Assembly (NCBI GenBank): GCA_029262635.1
Contig: JAJCZA010000018.1
Location: 47,527-111,526, forward strand
Length of the DNA: 64,000 bases
Reading direction: 5' to 3'
Origin: Vampirovibrionales bacterium
GTDB lineage: Bacteria; Cyanobacteriota; Vampirovibrionia; Vampirovibrionales; Vampirovibrionaceae
Made by a program: the position numbers and the translations under genes
The notes under the pieces: generated by a model
Databases searched by the model: none
Told to the model about the DNA's origin: nothing
Seen by the model: only the letters and a program-made list of their open reading frames with translations
In this document: positions 1 through 8,651 of the stretch, piece after piece
How positions within the stretch are numbered: the first letter of the stretch is position 1
Layout of the letters: the number at the start of each line of letters is the position of its first letter

Positions 1-1
1 G

Positions 2-1573
2 TACGCTCACCCCCAGTACTATTTTAAGGCCACAGCGGATCAAATTGCTGGTGCGCTAGCGCCGATTTTATCTCAGTCGGAGGAAGGGCTGAAAACACTT
101 TTAAAAAAAGAACATCGAACCATTCGAGTGGCGAATAACCTAAATAAAGGTAGTATGGACCAAATTTTAAAATCTCAAATTACCTTGCCGTTAATTGATC
201 CCAAGACCAAGGTTTCGTTGGTGGGGGATGATGGGAAACCATTGACCCGAAAAATAGCCATTCCGGGGTTGGATTTTTCTAAAAAAGCGGTTCGGAATTA
301 TCCACAAGGCGGACTGGGAGCTCATGTTTTGGGTTATGTCAATGATGAGGCCGAAATTAGTAGCGGTGTGGAGTACAGCGCCCGGAGCATTCTGAAAAAA
401 AAGCCAACGGATATGATTCATGCGGAACTGGATGGCCGAGGGCGGGTTATTAACGTGGCTAATTTTGATCCCAAGGCCATGGTGAAAGTACCTAAAGCGG
501 ATGATGTTACACTGACCTTGGATTCGCGACTCCAGTATATTGCCGAACGGGAATTGGATGCGGGTATGAAGCGCTCAGGCGGCCGACGGGGTGCTGTGAT
601 TATGATGGCACCGAAAACGGGAGAGGTTCTGGCGTTTGCTGTAACCCCAAAATACGATCCGGCCCGGTACTTTCAGGCCAATGCGTCGGCCCTAAAAAAC
701 TGGGCCATTACCGATGTTTATCCACCAGGATCGACCATGAAAGTTTTAACCGTGGCTAGCGGGTTGGATTCCGGGGTGATACAAAAGGACAGCCGTATTC
801 TGGATACGGGAAAGATGAAAATTGGGGGCTGGACGATTCATAACTACGATTATTACCGGAATCGATATCCGGGGATGATTGATTTGGTCTACTTGCTTCA
901 GCACTCCAGCAATATTGCCAGCGCCAAAGTTTCCCTCATGATTCCGAAAGCAAAGCAGCGAGAGTTGCTCCATCGTTTTGGTGTGGGTAGTAAAACTGGC
1001 GTGGATTTATCGGGCGAGTCCAGTGGTATTCTACTACCTTTAAGTAATTGGGATCAGGCAACCCATGCCAGTATTGGTTATGGTTATGGAATTGCCATGA
1101 CCCCCTTGCAAGTTGCCGCGAGCGTTGCGGCTATTGCCAATGACGGTATCTGGAACAAGCCTTATTTGATTCAAAACAATCATGAACCCGTCAAGCGGCG
1201 GGTTATTTCAAAAACGGCGGCACGTACCACGACGGAACTGCTGGCAACGGCTATTGAGAAACCGAAAACCTCCTCTGTCCGGCTTGATGGTGTTCGGGTG
1301 GCGGGAAAAACGGGCACTTCAAAACGGCCTAACGATAACGGGCGAGGGTATACAAATCAGCGCTACACCTCTTTTGTGGGTTATTATCCAGCGGAAGATC
1401 CAAGAATCCTGATGTTAGTGGTCGTGGATTCGCCGACACAGGCCGAATCTTGGGGAAGTACGGTAGCCGGGCCAATTTTTAAAGCCATTGCTCAAGAAAC
1501 CATTAGCTATTTGGGGCTGACTCCTGCTAGAATATCCTCAAAAGGCTCTGAAACTGTTAAGAAGCCTCTTTAG
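2..1573 (+). CDS. ftsI: Penicillin-binding protein (FtsI-like class B transpeptidase), 5' end outside the window
   Basis: The reading frame is open from base 2, so the gene enters from the left and lacks its N-terminus. An internal GTG at 128 is not a credible start, because the upstream codons are already family-like. The visible part carries the end of the PBP dimerisation domain and a full transpeptidase domain. The three active-site motifs are present: STMK (731-742, nucleophilic Ser), SSN (905-913) and KTGT (1307-1318). This class of enzyme cross-links septal peptidoglycan in the periplasm. There is no PASTA domain at the C-terminus. The gene leads directly into murE (29-bp gap), as in dcw clusters, which favours FtsI over an elongation-type PBP2. 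Confidence 0.93.
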   Translation, partial: YAHPQYYFKATADQIAGALAPILSQSEEGLKTLLKKEHRTIRVANNLNKGSMDQILKSQITLPLIDPKTKVSLVGDDGKPLTRKIAIPGLDFSKKAVRNYPQGGLGAHVLGYVNDEAEISSGVEYSARSILKKKPTDMIHAELDGRGRVINVANFDPKAMVKVPKADDVTLTLDSRLQYIAERELDAGMKRSGGRRGAVIMMAPKTGEVLAFAVTPKYDPARYFQANASALKNWAITDVYPPGSTMKVLTVASGLDSGVIQKDSRILDTGKMKIGGWTIHNYDYYRNRYPGMIDLVYLLQHSSNIASAKVSLMIPKAKQRELLHRFGVGSKTGVDLSGESSGILLPLSNWDQATHASIGYGYGIAMTPLQVAASVAAIANDGIWNKPYLIQNNHEPVKRRVISKTAARTTTELLATAIEKPKTSSVRLDGVRVAGKTGTSKRPNDNGRGYTNQRYTSFVGYYPAEDPRILMLVVVDSPTQAESWGSTVAGPIFKAIAQETISYLGLTPARISSKGSETVKKPL

Positions 1574-1602
1574 TAGCAGGCTTATTTAAAAGGGAATAAC
1601 CC

Positions 1603-3177
1603 ATGAAACTGGCCGTATTTTTTCGTGATCTTCGAAATCTCCGTTTGCTTAATCCGGATGCCGAATCATTGCTAGCTGAAAGCGAAATTCAGGGAATCAC
1701 TAGTGATTCGAGAAAAGTAACGCCTGGCATGGTGTTTGTGGCCTTGATTGGAACGCAAACGGATGGACACCAATATTTAGCGAAAGCATTAAAAGCAGGT
1801 GCTGTAGCGGTAATCGTGGACTCAAAACGTCGATCACATGGCCAACTAGACGGACTGAATCTAGGGAATCTGACTGAAACCCTGGTGTTTGAGTCAGGTA
1901 ATACCTACCAGGCACTAGGCGAATTAAGCAGTGCCTTTTATGGGCATCCGGGGCAAGGCATGACTCTTGTGGGTGTGACCGGAACCAATGGTAAAACCAC
2001 GGTAACCCACTTGCTAGAGCGAATGATAGGTGATACGGGTCGTTCAGTTGGAATGATTGGTACCTTAGGACAACGGATGGGTCGACTCGGCCCCGATTCG
2101 ATCGATTATGAAACCACAGGCCATACCACGCCTATGGCCGTTGAATTGCACGCAATTCTTGCCGGGATGAAGGCCGATCAGACGGATGTGGTGGTCATGG
2201 AAGTTAGTTCCCACGCATTGGAACAGCACCGGGTCTATGGATGTGATTTTGATGTAGCAATTCACACCAATGTCACGCAGGACCATTTGGACTATCACAA
2301 GACCATGGAAAACTACGGTCAGGCTAAAGCCCTATTGTTTTCTGGTCTTAGAACCAGACCTAACGGCTTGGGACAAATACCTGTGGCGGTGGTTAATCTG
2401 GATGACCCTTGGGGCCAGCGATTTTTAGATTCATGTTCGACCGGAGTCCGTATTTACACTTACGGAATCGATTCGTTTGATGCCAACGTTCGCCCGGAAA
2501 ATGTGAATTACAGTATTGCTGGAGCGTCATTTGAGGTTCACACGCCAGAGGGACAAGCTGAGGTGCAGTTGAAAATTGCCGGTCGCTTTAGTGTGTATAA
2601 CGCATTGGCTGCCATCGCAGGTGGATTAGCACTGGGGATTCCTCTAGCTTCTTGCGTTAAATCCTTGGGAGCAATTGAAGGGGTTCGAGGCCGCTTTGAG
2701 GTAGTCTCTCAAGCACCTTATGTGATTGTGGATTATGCCCATACACCGGATGGATTGGAGAATATTCTCTCTGCCGCCCGGTTAGTAACGCCGAAAAACG
2801 GACGGTTGATTGCTGTGTTTGGCTGTGGCGGTGATCGAGACGCTACTAAACGGCCTAAAATGGGGGCCATTGCTGAACGATTAGCCGATATGCTTGTTGT
2901 AACATCCGATAATCCAAGAACAGAAGATCCACAACAGATTCTTACCGATGTAATCAGTGGTATTAAAACCTTTGATTCCGAGCGAATGCTGGTGAACGTG
3001 GATCGGAAACAGGCCATTCATCAGGCTATTAACCTAGCGTCGTCTGAAGATATTATTGTGGTGGCGGGCAAAGGACACGAGGATTATCAAATCTTAGCGG
3101 ATAAAACTATCCATTTTGATGATCGAGAAGTGGTTCAGAACTACGTGGATCACCGAAAAGAGGAGACGCCAGCATGA
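1603..3177 (+). CDS. murE: UDP-N-acetylmuramoyl-tripeptide synthetase MurE, diaminopimelate-adding type
   Basis: This cytoplasmic Mur ligase adds the third residue to UDP-MurNAc-L-Ala-D-Glu. The 524-residue protein has the three Mur-ligase domains: an N-terminal UDP-binding domain, a central ATPase domain with the P-loop GTNGKTT near residues 125-131, and a C-terminal domain. The C-terminal motif DNPRTEDP begins near residue 436. Its DNPR core is the known signature of MurE enzymes that use meso-diaminopimelate rather than lysine. That agrees with dapB at the end of the same cluster. The stop codon overlaps the start of murC (ATGA), so the two are probably translationally coupled. The start at ATG 1603 follows an AAGGGAATAA ribosome-binding region. 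Confidence 0.96.
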   Translation: MKLAVFFRDLRNLRLLNPDAESLLAESEIQGITSDSRKVTPGMVFVALIGTQTDGHQYLAKALKAGAVAVIVDSKRRSHGQLDGLNLGNLTETLVFESGNTYQALGELSSAFYGHPGQGMTLVGVTGTNGKTTVTHLLERMIGDTGRSVGMIGTLGQRMGRLGPDSIDYETTGHTTPMAVELHAILAGMKADQTDVVVMEVSSHALEQHRVYGCDFDVAIHTNVTQDHLDYHKTMENYGQAKALLFSGLRTRPNGLGQIPVAVVNLDDPWGQRFLDSCSTGVRIYTYGIDSFDANVRPENVNYSIAGASFEVHTPEGQAEVQLKIAGRFSVYNALAAIAGGLALGIPLASCVKSLGAIEGVRGRFEVVSQAPYVIVDYAHTPDGLENILSAARLVTPKNGRLIAVFGCGGDRDATKRPKMGAIAERLADMLVVTSDNPRTEDPQQILTDVISGIKTFDSERMLVNVDRKQAIHQAINLASSEDIIVVAGKGHEDYQILADKTIHFDDREVVQNYVDHRKEETPA

Positions 3178-4646
3178 CTCTTCCCTCTCAACATAAACCT
3201 CTTCAACAATTTTTGAGCCTTGATAAAACTCAACCCGTTCATTTTATTGGCATGGGGGGTATTGGTATGAGCGGATTAGCCAGAATCCTGGCTGAATCTG
3301 GCTTCCAGGTCAGCGGGTCAGACCTGAGGAAAAATACGAATACTTGTCAGTTGGCGGCGCTGGGTGCAACAGTTTATCTGGGGCACCAAGCTGAAAACGT
3401 ACCATCTAACGGGGTTGTGATTACCTCCACCGCCGTGCCGGATGATAATCCAGAGATAAAAATAGCCAGAGACTTAGGTGTTCCGGTGTTTCATCGTTCG
3501 GATGTCCTTCGGGAGATTCTTCAGGGCGAGACGTTGGGTCATGAGCGAACGGTGGGCATTTCCGGCTCTCACGGTAAAACCAGTGTCACGGGTATGTTGG
3601 GGATGGCGCTTCAGGGTTTTAAAATAAAACCCACCATTGTTGCTGGTGGAGTGATTCCTGAATTAGCAACCAACGCCGTCTTAGGAAGTAACCGTGAATT
3701 GGCCGTTGCTGAACTGGATGAAAGCGATGGTACACTTGTAAAATACGCTCCCACACATTCCATCATTTTAAATATGGAACTGGATCATGCGGATCATTAC
3801 CGAGGCGGACTCGATGAATTAACAGCGACCTTTCAAGCCTATTTACGAGGCTTGACTCATGATAGTCAGGTGTTTTTTAATTGGGCGTGCCCTAATACGC
3901 GGGCATTATGTGAATCCTTTGATTCACCGACGTTTGAATCAATTTTGTTGTCACCTGGCGATATTTTTACGGGCAAGGAGCCTCAGGTGACTTACAATCT
4001 AAAAAATGCCAGAGACTATGATCGGGGTTGTTATCTAGGTTATGTGTACAAAAAAAATAAGCTGATGGGCGAGCTGAGCATGGGAATTCCCGGCATGCAC
4101 CAATTGTTCAATGGCTTAGCGGCCATTGCAGTCGGTGATCAACTGGGTTTTGATTTTGACACCATGGCCCGAAACTTGAGTACGTTTTCCGGTATGGGGC
4201 GCCGGTTTGAAAAAGTAGGGCACTATAACGGCGCTTTACTGGTGGATGACTATGCCCACCACCCCACAGAAGTGGCAGCCATGGTTAGGGCGGGTAAAGA
4301 ATATTTATCCGGTATTGGTCGGTTGATCGTGGTGTTTCAGCCTCATCGTTATACACGCTTAAAGCAATTTTGGAGTGAGTTTATAGGAAGTTTTGCCGGA
4401 GTCGATGTATTAATTTTAATGGACGTTTATTCTGCCGGAGAAGCTCCTCTTGTAGGAACGGACAGTCAGATATTTTCCCAAGAGATTGAAGCATCAGGAA
4501 TGGTTGCTCAGGTCCAATGCCATCCAGAAGCTGACTTTAGCGACTTAAAAGAAAGGCTTCAATCACAGATTTGTCCAGGTGATTTGGTCATGTCGATGGG
4601 TGCAGGTAACATTACTCAACTGCTCCGGGGTTGGGAGGAAGGATAA
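3174..4646 (+). CDS. murC: UDP-N-acetylmuramate--L-alanine ligase MurC
   Basis: This enzyme adds L-Ala to UDP-MurNAc, the first peptide-stem step of peptidoglycan synthesis. The 490-residue length is normal. An N-terminal nucleotide-fold motif GMGGIGMSG lies near residue 27. The ATP P-loop GSHGKTS is near residue 129, and the C-terminal DDYAHHPTE signature near residue 358 is diagnostic for MurC. The start overlaps the murE stop by four bases. In many genomes murF, mraY, murD, ftsW and murG sit between murE and murC. Here they are absent and must lie elsewhere. Confidence 0.96.
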   Translation: MTLPSQHKPLQQFLSLDKTQPVHFIGMGGIGMSGLARILAESGFQVSGSDLRKNTNTCQLAALGATVYLGHQAENVPSNGVVITSTAVPDDNPEIKIARDLGVPVFHRSDVLREILQGETLGHERTVGISGSHGKTSVTGMLGMALQGFKIKPTIVAGGVIPELATNAVLGSNRELAVAELDESDGTLVKYAPTHSIILNMELDHADHYRGGLDELTATFQAYLRGLTHDSQVFFNWACPNTRALCESFDSPTFESILLSPGDIFTGKEPQVTYNLKNARDYDRGCYLGYVYKKNKLMGELSMGIPGMHQLFNGLAAIAVGDQLGFDFDTMARNLSTFSGMGRRFEKVGHYNGALLVDDYAHHPTEVAAMVRAGKEYLSGIGRLIVVFQPHRYTRLKQFWSEFIGSFAGVDVLILMDVYSAGEAPLVGTDSQIFSQEIEASGMVAQVQCHPEADFSDLKERLQSQICPGDLVMSMGAGNITQLLRGWEEG

Positions 4647-4652
4647 GATTTC

Positions 4653-5630
4653 GTGATGGTGTGCGCTCAGGTTAAAATACCCGACTGTTTGGGATCCAAA
4701 TATTCAACCTATCGTATAGGTGGACTTTTTGAGGAAGCCTATCAACCGACCTCCTTGGATGAGGCTTTAGAGCTGCTTCAGTATGTGTGCGATTCTAAAA
4801 AACAGCTGACCGTGATTGGTGCTGGGAGTAATCTGATTGTCGCCTCAGGCGGCATTGAGGGCATTACGCTATTGACTCGAAAAATGACTCGGATTCAGGA
4901 GAGCTTCGCTGACGACCAAAAAACGGTGGAAGTCCTGTTTGGGGCCGGGGTACATTTGGCCAAGGCCGCCACGTTTGTCGAATCTTTAGGTATGACGGGT
5001 GCCGAGTACATGATTGGGATTCCCGGAACCATTGGTGGGGCCGTCCGAATGAACGCAGGCGCCATGGGGCAGGAAACATCGGAAGTCGTCCGATCAGTTA
5101 GGCTATTTAACTTGAGAGCCAGCGGTCCGGAGCACTGGCCATTAGAAAAACTGGCGTATCAATATCGATCCAGTGCCATTGATCCGGCGATACACATTGT
5201 TCTGGAGGCCCGAATGGTTTTCAAAGGAGGAGACCCGACAGAGATTCGAGCCAAAATGCAGGGAAATCTGGATTTTCGCAAAGCCCACCACCCAACAACG
5301 CCCAATGGCGGGAGCGTGTTTAAAAACCCGTACCCAAAGGGGACAGAAAAAGCCCACATGACCGCCGGGTGGATGCTGGATCAGTTGGGTACAAAAGATT
5401 GGACGGAAGGTGATGTTCGGGTTAGTCCAAAGCATGCTAATTTTATTGAAAACATCGGTAATGGGACCTCGACGGATTTGTTACGGTTAATGTGCCGAAT
5501 GAAACAAGCGGTAAAAGCTGTGTATGAGGTCGAACTTTATCCTGAAAACTTGTTTATAGGCAAGGCCACGGACGAGGAAGCGGCGCTGTGGAAAGAGTTA
5601 ACAGGGGGTGCACATGTCGGAATGCATTAA
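4653..5630 (+). CDS. murB: UDP-N-acetylenolpyruvoylglucosamine reductase MurB
   Basis: This is the FAD- and NADPH-dependent reductase that makes UDP-MurNAc. The N-terminal half is a FAD-binding domain with GAGSNLIV near residue 56 and GIPGTIGGAVRMNAG near residue 122. The C-terminal half has the active-site serine context GGSVFKNP and a KHANFIEN segment. The first codon is either GTG 4653 or ATG 4656, which directly follows it. A good Shine-Dalgarno (GGGAGGAAGG) lies just upstream within the murC tail and serves either. The gene follows murC after six bases and its end overlaps ddl, so it is part of the same transcript. Confidence 0.95.
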   Translation: MMVCAQVKIPDCLGSKYSTYRIGGLFEEAYQPTSLDEALELLQYVCDSKKQLTVIGAGSNLIVASGGIEGITLLTRKMTRIQESFADDQKTVEVLFGAGVHLAKAATFVESLGMTGAEYMIGIPGTIGGAVRMNAGAMGQETSEVVRSVRLFNLRASGPEHWPLEKLAYQYRSSAIDPAIHIVLEARMVFKGGDPTEIRAKMQGNLDFRKAHHPTTPNGGSVFKNPYPKGTEKAHMTAGWMLDQLGTKDWTEGDVRVSPKHANFIENIGNGTSTDLLRLMCRMKQAVKAVYEVELYPENLFIGKATDEEAALWKELTGGAHVGMH

Positions 5631-6582
5631 ATCTCCTATTATATCGATTGAGAAAACAACTCGAATCGGTGTTCTTTATGGGGGGCTGTCGTCAGAGCGC
5701 GAGGTTTCCTTACGCAGTGGGAAAAACTGTCATGAGGCGCTGGAACGGTTGGGTTATACGAATACGGTGTGTATGGATGTGGGGCGAGATATCGGTAGAC
5801 GACTGGAAGAGGAAGGCATCGAAGTTGCGTTTCTTGCGCTTCACGGGCGATATGGAGAGGATGGTGCGATTCAGGGCCTACTGGAAATGATGGGGATTCC
5901 ATATACAGGAAACCGCTTGACGGCTAGCGCGTTGGCCATGAATAAGGGGCTGACTAAAAAAATTCTGGCGGACGCCGGTTTACCGGTTCTGCCATCGGTA
6001 ATTCTGGATTTTTCAAAGCATCAGCAACAAGCGATGGCGGGTGTGGCTTATCAGGACACTTATCCTGTAATGGTTAAACCTATTGATGAAGGTTCTAGCG
6101 TGGGAATGGTTAAGGTAAACAGTCCATCAGAACTGGATTCTGCGGTTCAAAAAGCAGCAAAATACGCTAATTCAGTAATGATTGAACAGTACATTCCTGG
6201 TAAATCCATTACGGTCGGAGTTATTAATATTGATGGTGAACCCACGGTAACACCCATTCTGGAGTTAAGAACCCGCACCGAATGGTACGACCAAGAGGCG
6301 AAATACACTGAAGGGCTAACCGAATTTATTTTGCCAGCCGAACTGCCGGACGAGGTGACTCGATCTATTCAAGAAAAAACCCTAAAAGCCCATTCTGCGT
6401 TAGGGTGTAGTGGAATTTCTCGTACTGATTATGTGGTTGACGCGGAGTACAGGTTTTACATTCTGGAAGTAAACACCATACCCGGTATGACCAACCTAAG
6501 CGATCTACCTGCCCAAGCTAAAACCATGGGCATTGGGTATGATCAGTTGGTAGAATATATTTTGAAAACAGCATTGGATTGA
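5614..6582 (+). CDS. ddl: D-alanine--D-alanine ligase
   Basis: This ATP-grasp enzyme makes the D-Ala-D-Ala dipeptide added to the peptidoglycan stem by MurF. Recognisable segments are GVLYGGLSSEREVSLRSG at the N-terminus, KPIDEGSSVGM in the ATP-binding domain and EVNTIPGMT at the metal site. I start it at ATG 5614 because an AGGGGG ribosome-binding site sits five bases upstream. A GTG two codons earlier (5608) lies inside that site. The first 17 bases overlap the end of murB in another frame. The 322-residue length is normal. Confidence 0.95.
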   Translation: MSECIKSPIISIEKTTRIGVLYGGLSSEREVSLRSGKNCHEALERLGYTNTVCMDVGRDIGRRLEEEGIEVAFLALHGRYGEDGAIQGLLEMMGIPYTGNRLTASALAMNKGLTKKILADAGLPVLPSVILDFSKHQQQAMAGVAYQDTYPVMVKPIDEGSSVGMVKVNSPSELDSAVQKAAKYANSVMIEQYIPGKSITVGVINIDGEPTVTPILELRTRTEWYDQEAKYTEGLTEFILPAELPDEVTRSIQEKTLKAHSALGCSGISRTDYVVDAEYRFYILEVNTIPGMTNLSDLPAQAKTMGIGYDQLVEYILKTALD

Positions 6583-6607
6583 AATTGGAAACAGAAAGTC
6601 CCACGGT

Positions 6608-7828
6608 ATGAGTCTTGAGAATGAACCACCCGAATCCTCGAATGTTCCCCCTTCTGAAGAAGTCTATGAAGGGGAACTGGTAGTTGAAACCATTGATCCT
6701 TCTGGTCTTTCGGAGCCTCTTGGTGATGAACCTAGCGTGGAAAGCACAAAAAGCTTGGAGAATATTCATTGGGTAGATATACCGATGAAAAAAGTGTCCC
6801 CCTCAAAAGACGCATCGGTAGAAGTGCCCGGAAAACCGTATTCGGCGCCTCTCAGCCCACCTGATTCTCAAAAAACACCGGTAGAGGATGGTGTTGAAAA
6901 AGAGAACAGTACTCGAACAGAAGACGATGAGGCACGGGCACGGCAACGGCAGAAAACTTTTTTACTGGAACGGCGACGACAGAAAAAGCGGCAAGTGCTT
7001 TTTGGACGTCTGCGAGTTTTATTAAAGCTCTGCTTTATAGTGGCGATGACATTGGGTCTCTGGCAGTTTGCTACGGCACCCTTCTGGATTTATGAATCGC
7101 CGGATTTTAAGGTGAACGACCTGCATCTGTTGAGCCGAAAAAATATTGAGTCAATGGTGCAACCTTATACTGGACAAGCTATCTACCAGGTGGATCCGAA
7201 ACAGATTGAAACTATTTTGAAAAAAAAATACGCTATCATTGAACGCATTGATGTCCGCCGTCAACTGTTTCCAGGGCGGTTAAATTTATTGATTACTGAA
7301 AAACACCCTTGGGGGGAACTCTACGCTTCGGCTTCTGAGGTATTTCCGTATGCGGTGGTGGCCGATGATTACGAGCCAATTCGTCTTAAGGATTATAAAA
7401 GTGCCGCAACATTTTACCCCGATCGTGCTTTGCCAAAAGTTATTCTTCCGATTCAGCGGTTAACGACTGAGGGTAAAGATTATCTTCAGCGGTTAAATGA
7501 AGTGAGCTATCAGTTGGCTCAGGTTCCGGGTTTAACATTAAAATACATTGATGCCAGTGATCCTAAAGCCGTGGATGCTTATTTCAGTCATGTTCGAGTT
7601 CGGTTAGGACGGCTGGATGCGACTCGTTCCGAGCGATTAGGGCGCTTGTTTGGCTTGGTTGGCGAGATCACCAAGCATCAGAATAAGATTGATGATGTGG
7701 ATCTGCGGTGGCTGAACCAGGTGACGTTTCATCGAGGTAAATATAAGTTGGCCAAGCCGTATCAGGGTAAAAAAGAAGATAATCAACAAAAGAATAAGAA
7801 AGAAGGTTCCAAAGTTAATGGCAGATAA
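6608..7828 (+). CDS. ftsQ: FtsQ-like division protein with a long cytoplasmic tail
   Basis: This is a bitopic membrane protein of the divisome. Residues 1-135 are a predicted cytoplasmic tail. It is acidic and proline-rich at first, then strongly basic (RRRQKKRQ near 122-129). One membrane segment spans about 136-156. A POTRA-like domain follows (about 166-235, with the IDVRRQLFPGRLNLLITEK strand-turn-strand pattern), then an extracytoplasmic region ending in a lysine-rich tail. Family membership rests on the POTRA pattern and on position between ddl and dapB in a dcw-like cluster. The tail is much longer than the roughly 25 residues of E. coli FtsQ. The 3' end overlaps the dapB start by 11 bases. 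Confidence 0.82.
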   Translation: MSLENEPPESSNVPPSEEVYEGELVVETIDPSGLSEPLGDEPSVESTKSLENIHWVDIPMKKVSPSKDASVEVPGKPYSAPLSPPDSQKTPVEDGVEKENSTRTEDDEARARQRQKTFLLERRRQKKRQVLFGRLRVLLKLCFIVAMTLGLWQFATAPFWIYESPDFKVNDLHLLSRKNIESMVQPYTGQAIYQVDPKQIETILKKKYAIIERIDVRRQLFPGRLNLLITEKHPWGELYASASEVFPYAVVADDYEPIRLKDYKSAATFYPDRALPKVILPIQRLTTEGKDYLQRLNEVSYQLAQVPGLTLKYIDASDPKAVDAYFSHVRVRLGRLDATRSERLGRLFGLVGEITKHQNKIDDVDLRWLNQVTFHRGKYKLAKPYQGKKEDNQQKNKKEGSKVNGR

Positions 7829-8651
7829 TTCGACACAAAAAATTCGAGTGGTGGTTTCCGGTTGTGCGGGAAAAATGGGAAAAGAAGTGGTGAAAACCGC
7901 GATTGCCGATCCTCAACTTCAGTTGGTTGGCGCAGTAGATAAGTGTCACACGAGTGAGGATGCGGCGCTGGTTGCCGGGGTGGGTGATTCGTGTCAGGTC
8001 GGTATTTCGTCAGATCTATCAGAAACGCTGATTCGGACGGATGCGCAAGTTTGTGTGGATTTTACGCACCCCGATGTGGTGCTGAGCAACACCTTAAGTA
8101 TTATCGAAGCGGGTTGTCGTCCGGTTATAGGGACTACCGGGTTTTCTGCTGGAGCAATGGATGATATTGCTAAAGCATTAGAAGCGAAAGGGTTAGGGGG
8201 AATGATCGTACCCAACTTTGCCATTGGAGCGGTGCTACTCATGAAGTTTGCTGAAGAAGCATCCAAATACATGGATCATGCGGAAATTATCGAACTGCAT
8301 CATAATCAAAAAGCCGATGCGCCGAGCGGAACAGCGATTAAGACGGCTGAAAAAATGCTGGAGGGTTTAAAAGCTTCCGGTCAATCGAAATTTGGTGGAA
8401 CCAATGGCCAGGAAGCAGAGACCATCACAGGGTCTCGCGGCGGAACTTATGAGGGAAATCTCCACATCCACAGCGTACGCTTACCCGGACTAGTGGCCCA
8501 TCAGGAGGTCCTTTTTGGTGCCAGAGGTCAAATGCTGACCATTCGCCACGACAGTATCGATCGTACCTCATTTATGCCCGGTGTCGCTTTGGCTTGTAAG
8601 AAAGTGATGAATTTAAGTGGGCTTGTCTATGGTTTAGAGCATGTGCTTTAG
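7818..8651 (+). CDS. dapB: 4-hydroxy-tetrahydrodipicolinate reductase DapB
   Basis: DapB is the NAD(P)H-dependent reductase of lysine/diaminopimelate biosynthesis and supplies the DAP used by MurE. The Rossmann glycine motif GCAGKMG is at residues 15-21. The signature HHNQKADAPSGTA, with catalytic His and Lys, is near residue 158. The 277-residue length is typical. It starts inside the end of ftsQ and is the last gene of the cluster. Its stop codon overlaps the stop of the convergent arginine dihydrolase gene by four bases, which leaves no room for an intergenic terminator. Confidence 0.96.
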   Translation: MADNSTQKIRVVVSGCAGKMGKEVVKTAIADPQLQLVGAVDKCHTSEDAALVAGVGDSCQVGISSDLSETLIRTDAQVCVDFTHPDVVLSNTLSIIEAGCRPVIGTTGFSAGAMDDIAKALEAKGLGGMIVPNFAIGAVLLMKFAEEASKYMDHAEIIELHHNQKADAPSGTAIKTAEKMLEGLKASGQSKFGGTNGQEAETITGSRGGTYEGNLHIHSVRLPGLVAHQEVLFGARGQMLTIRHDSIDRTSFMPGVALACKKVMNLSGLVYGLEHVL

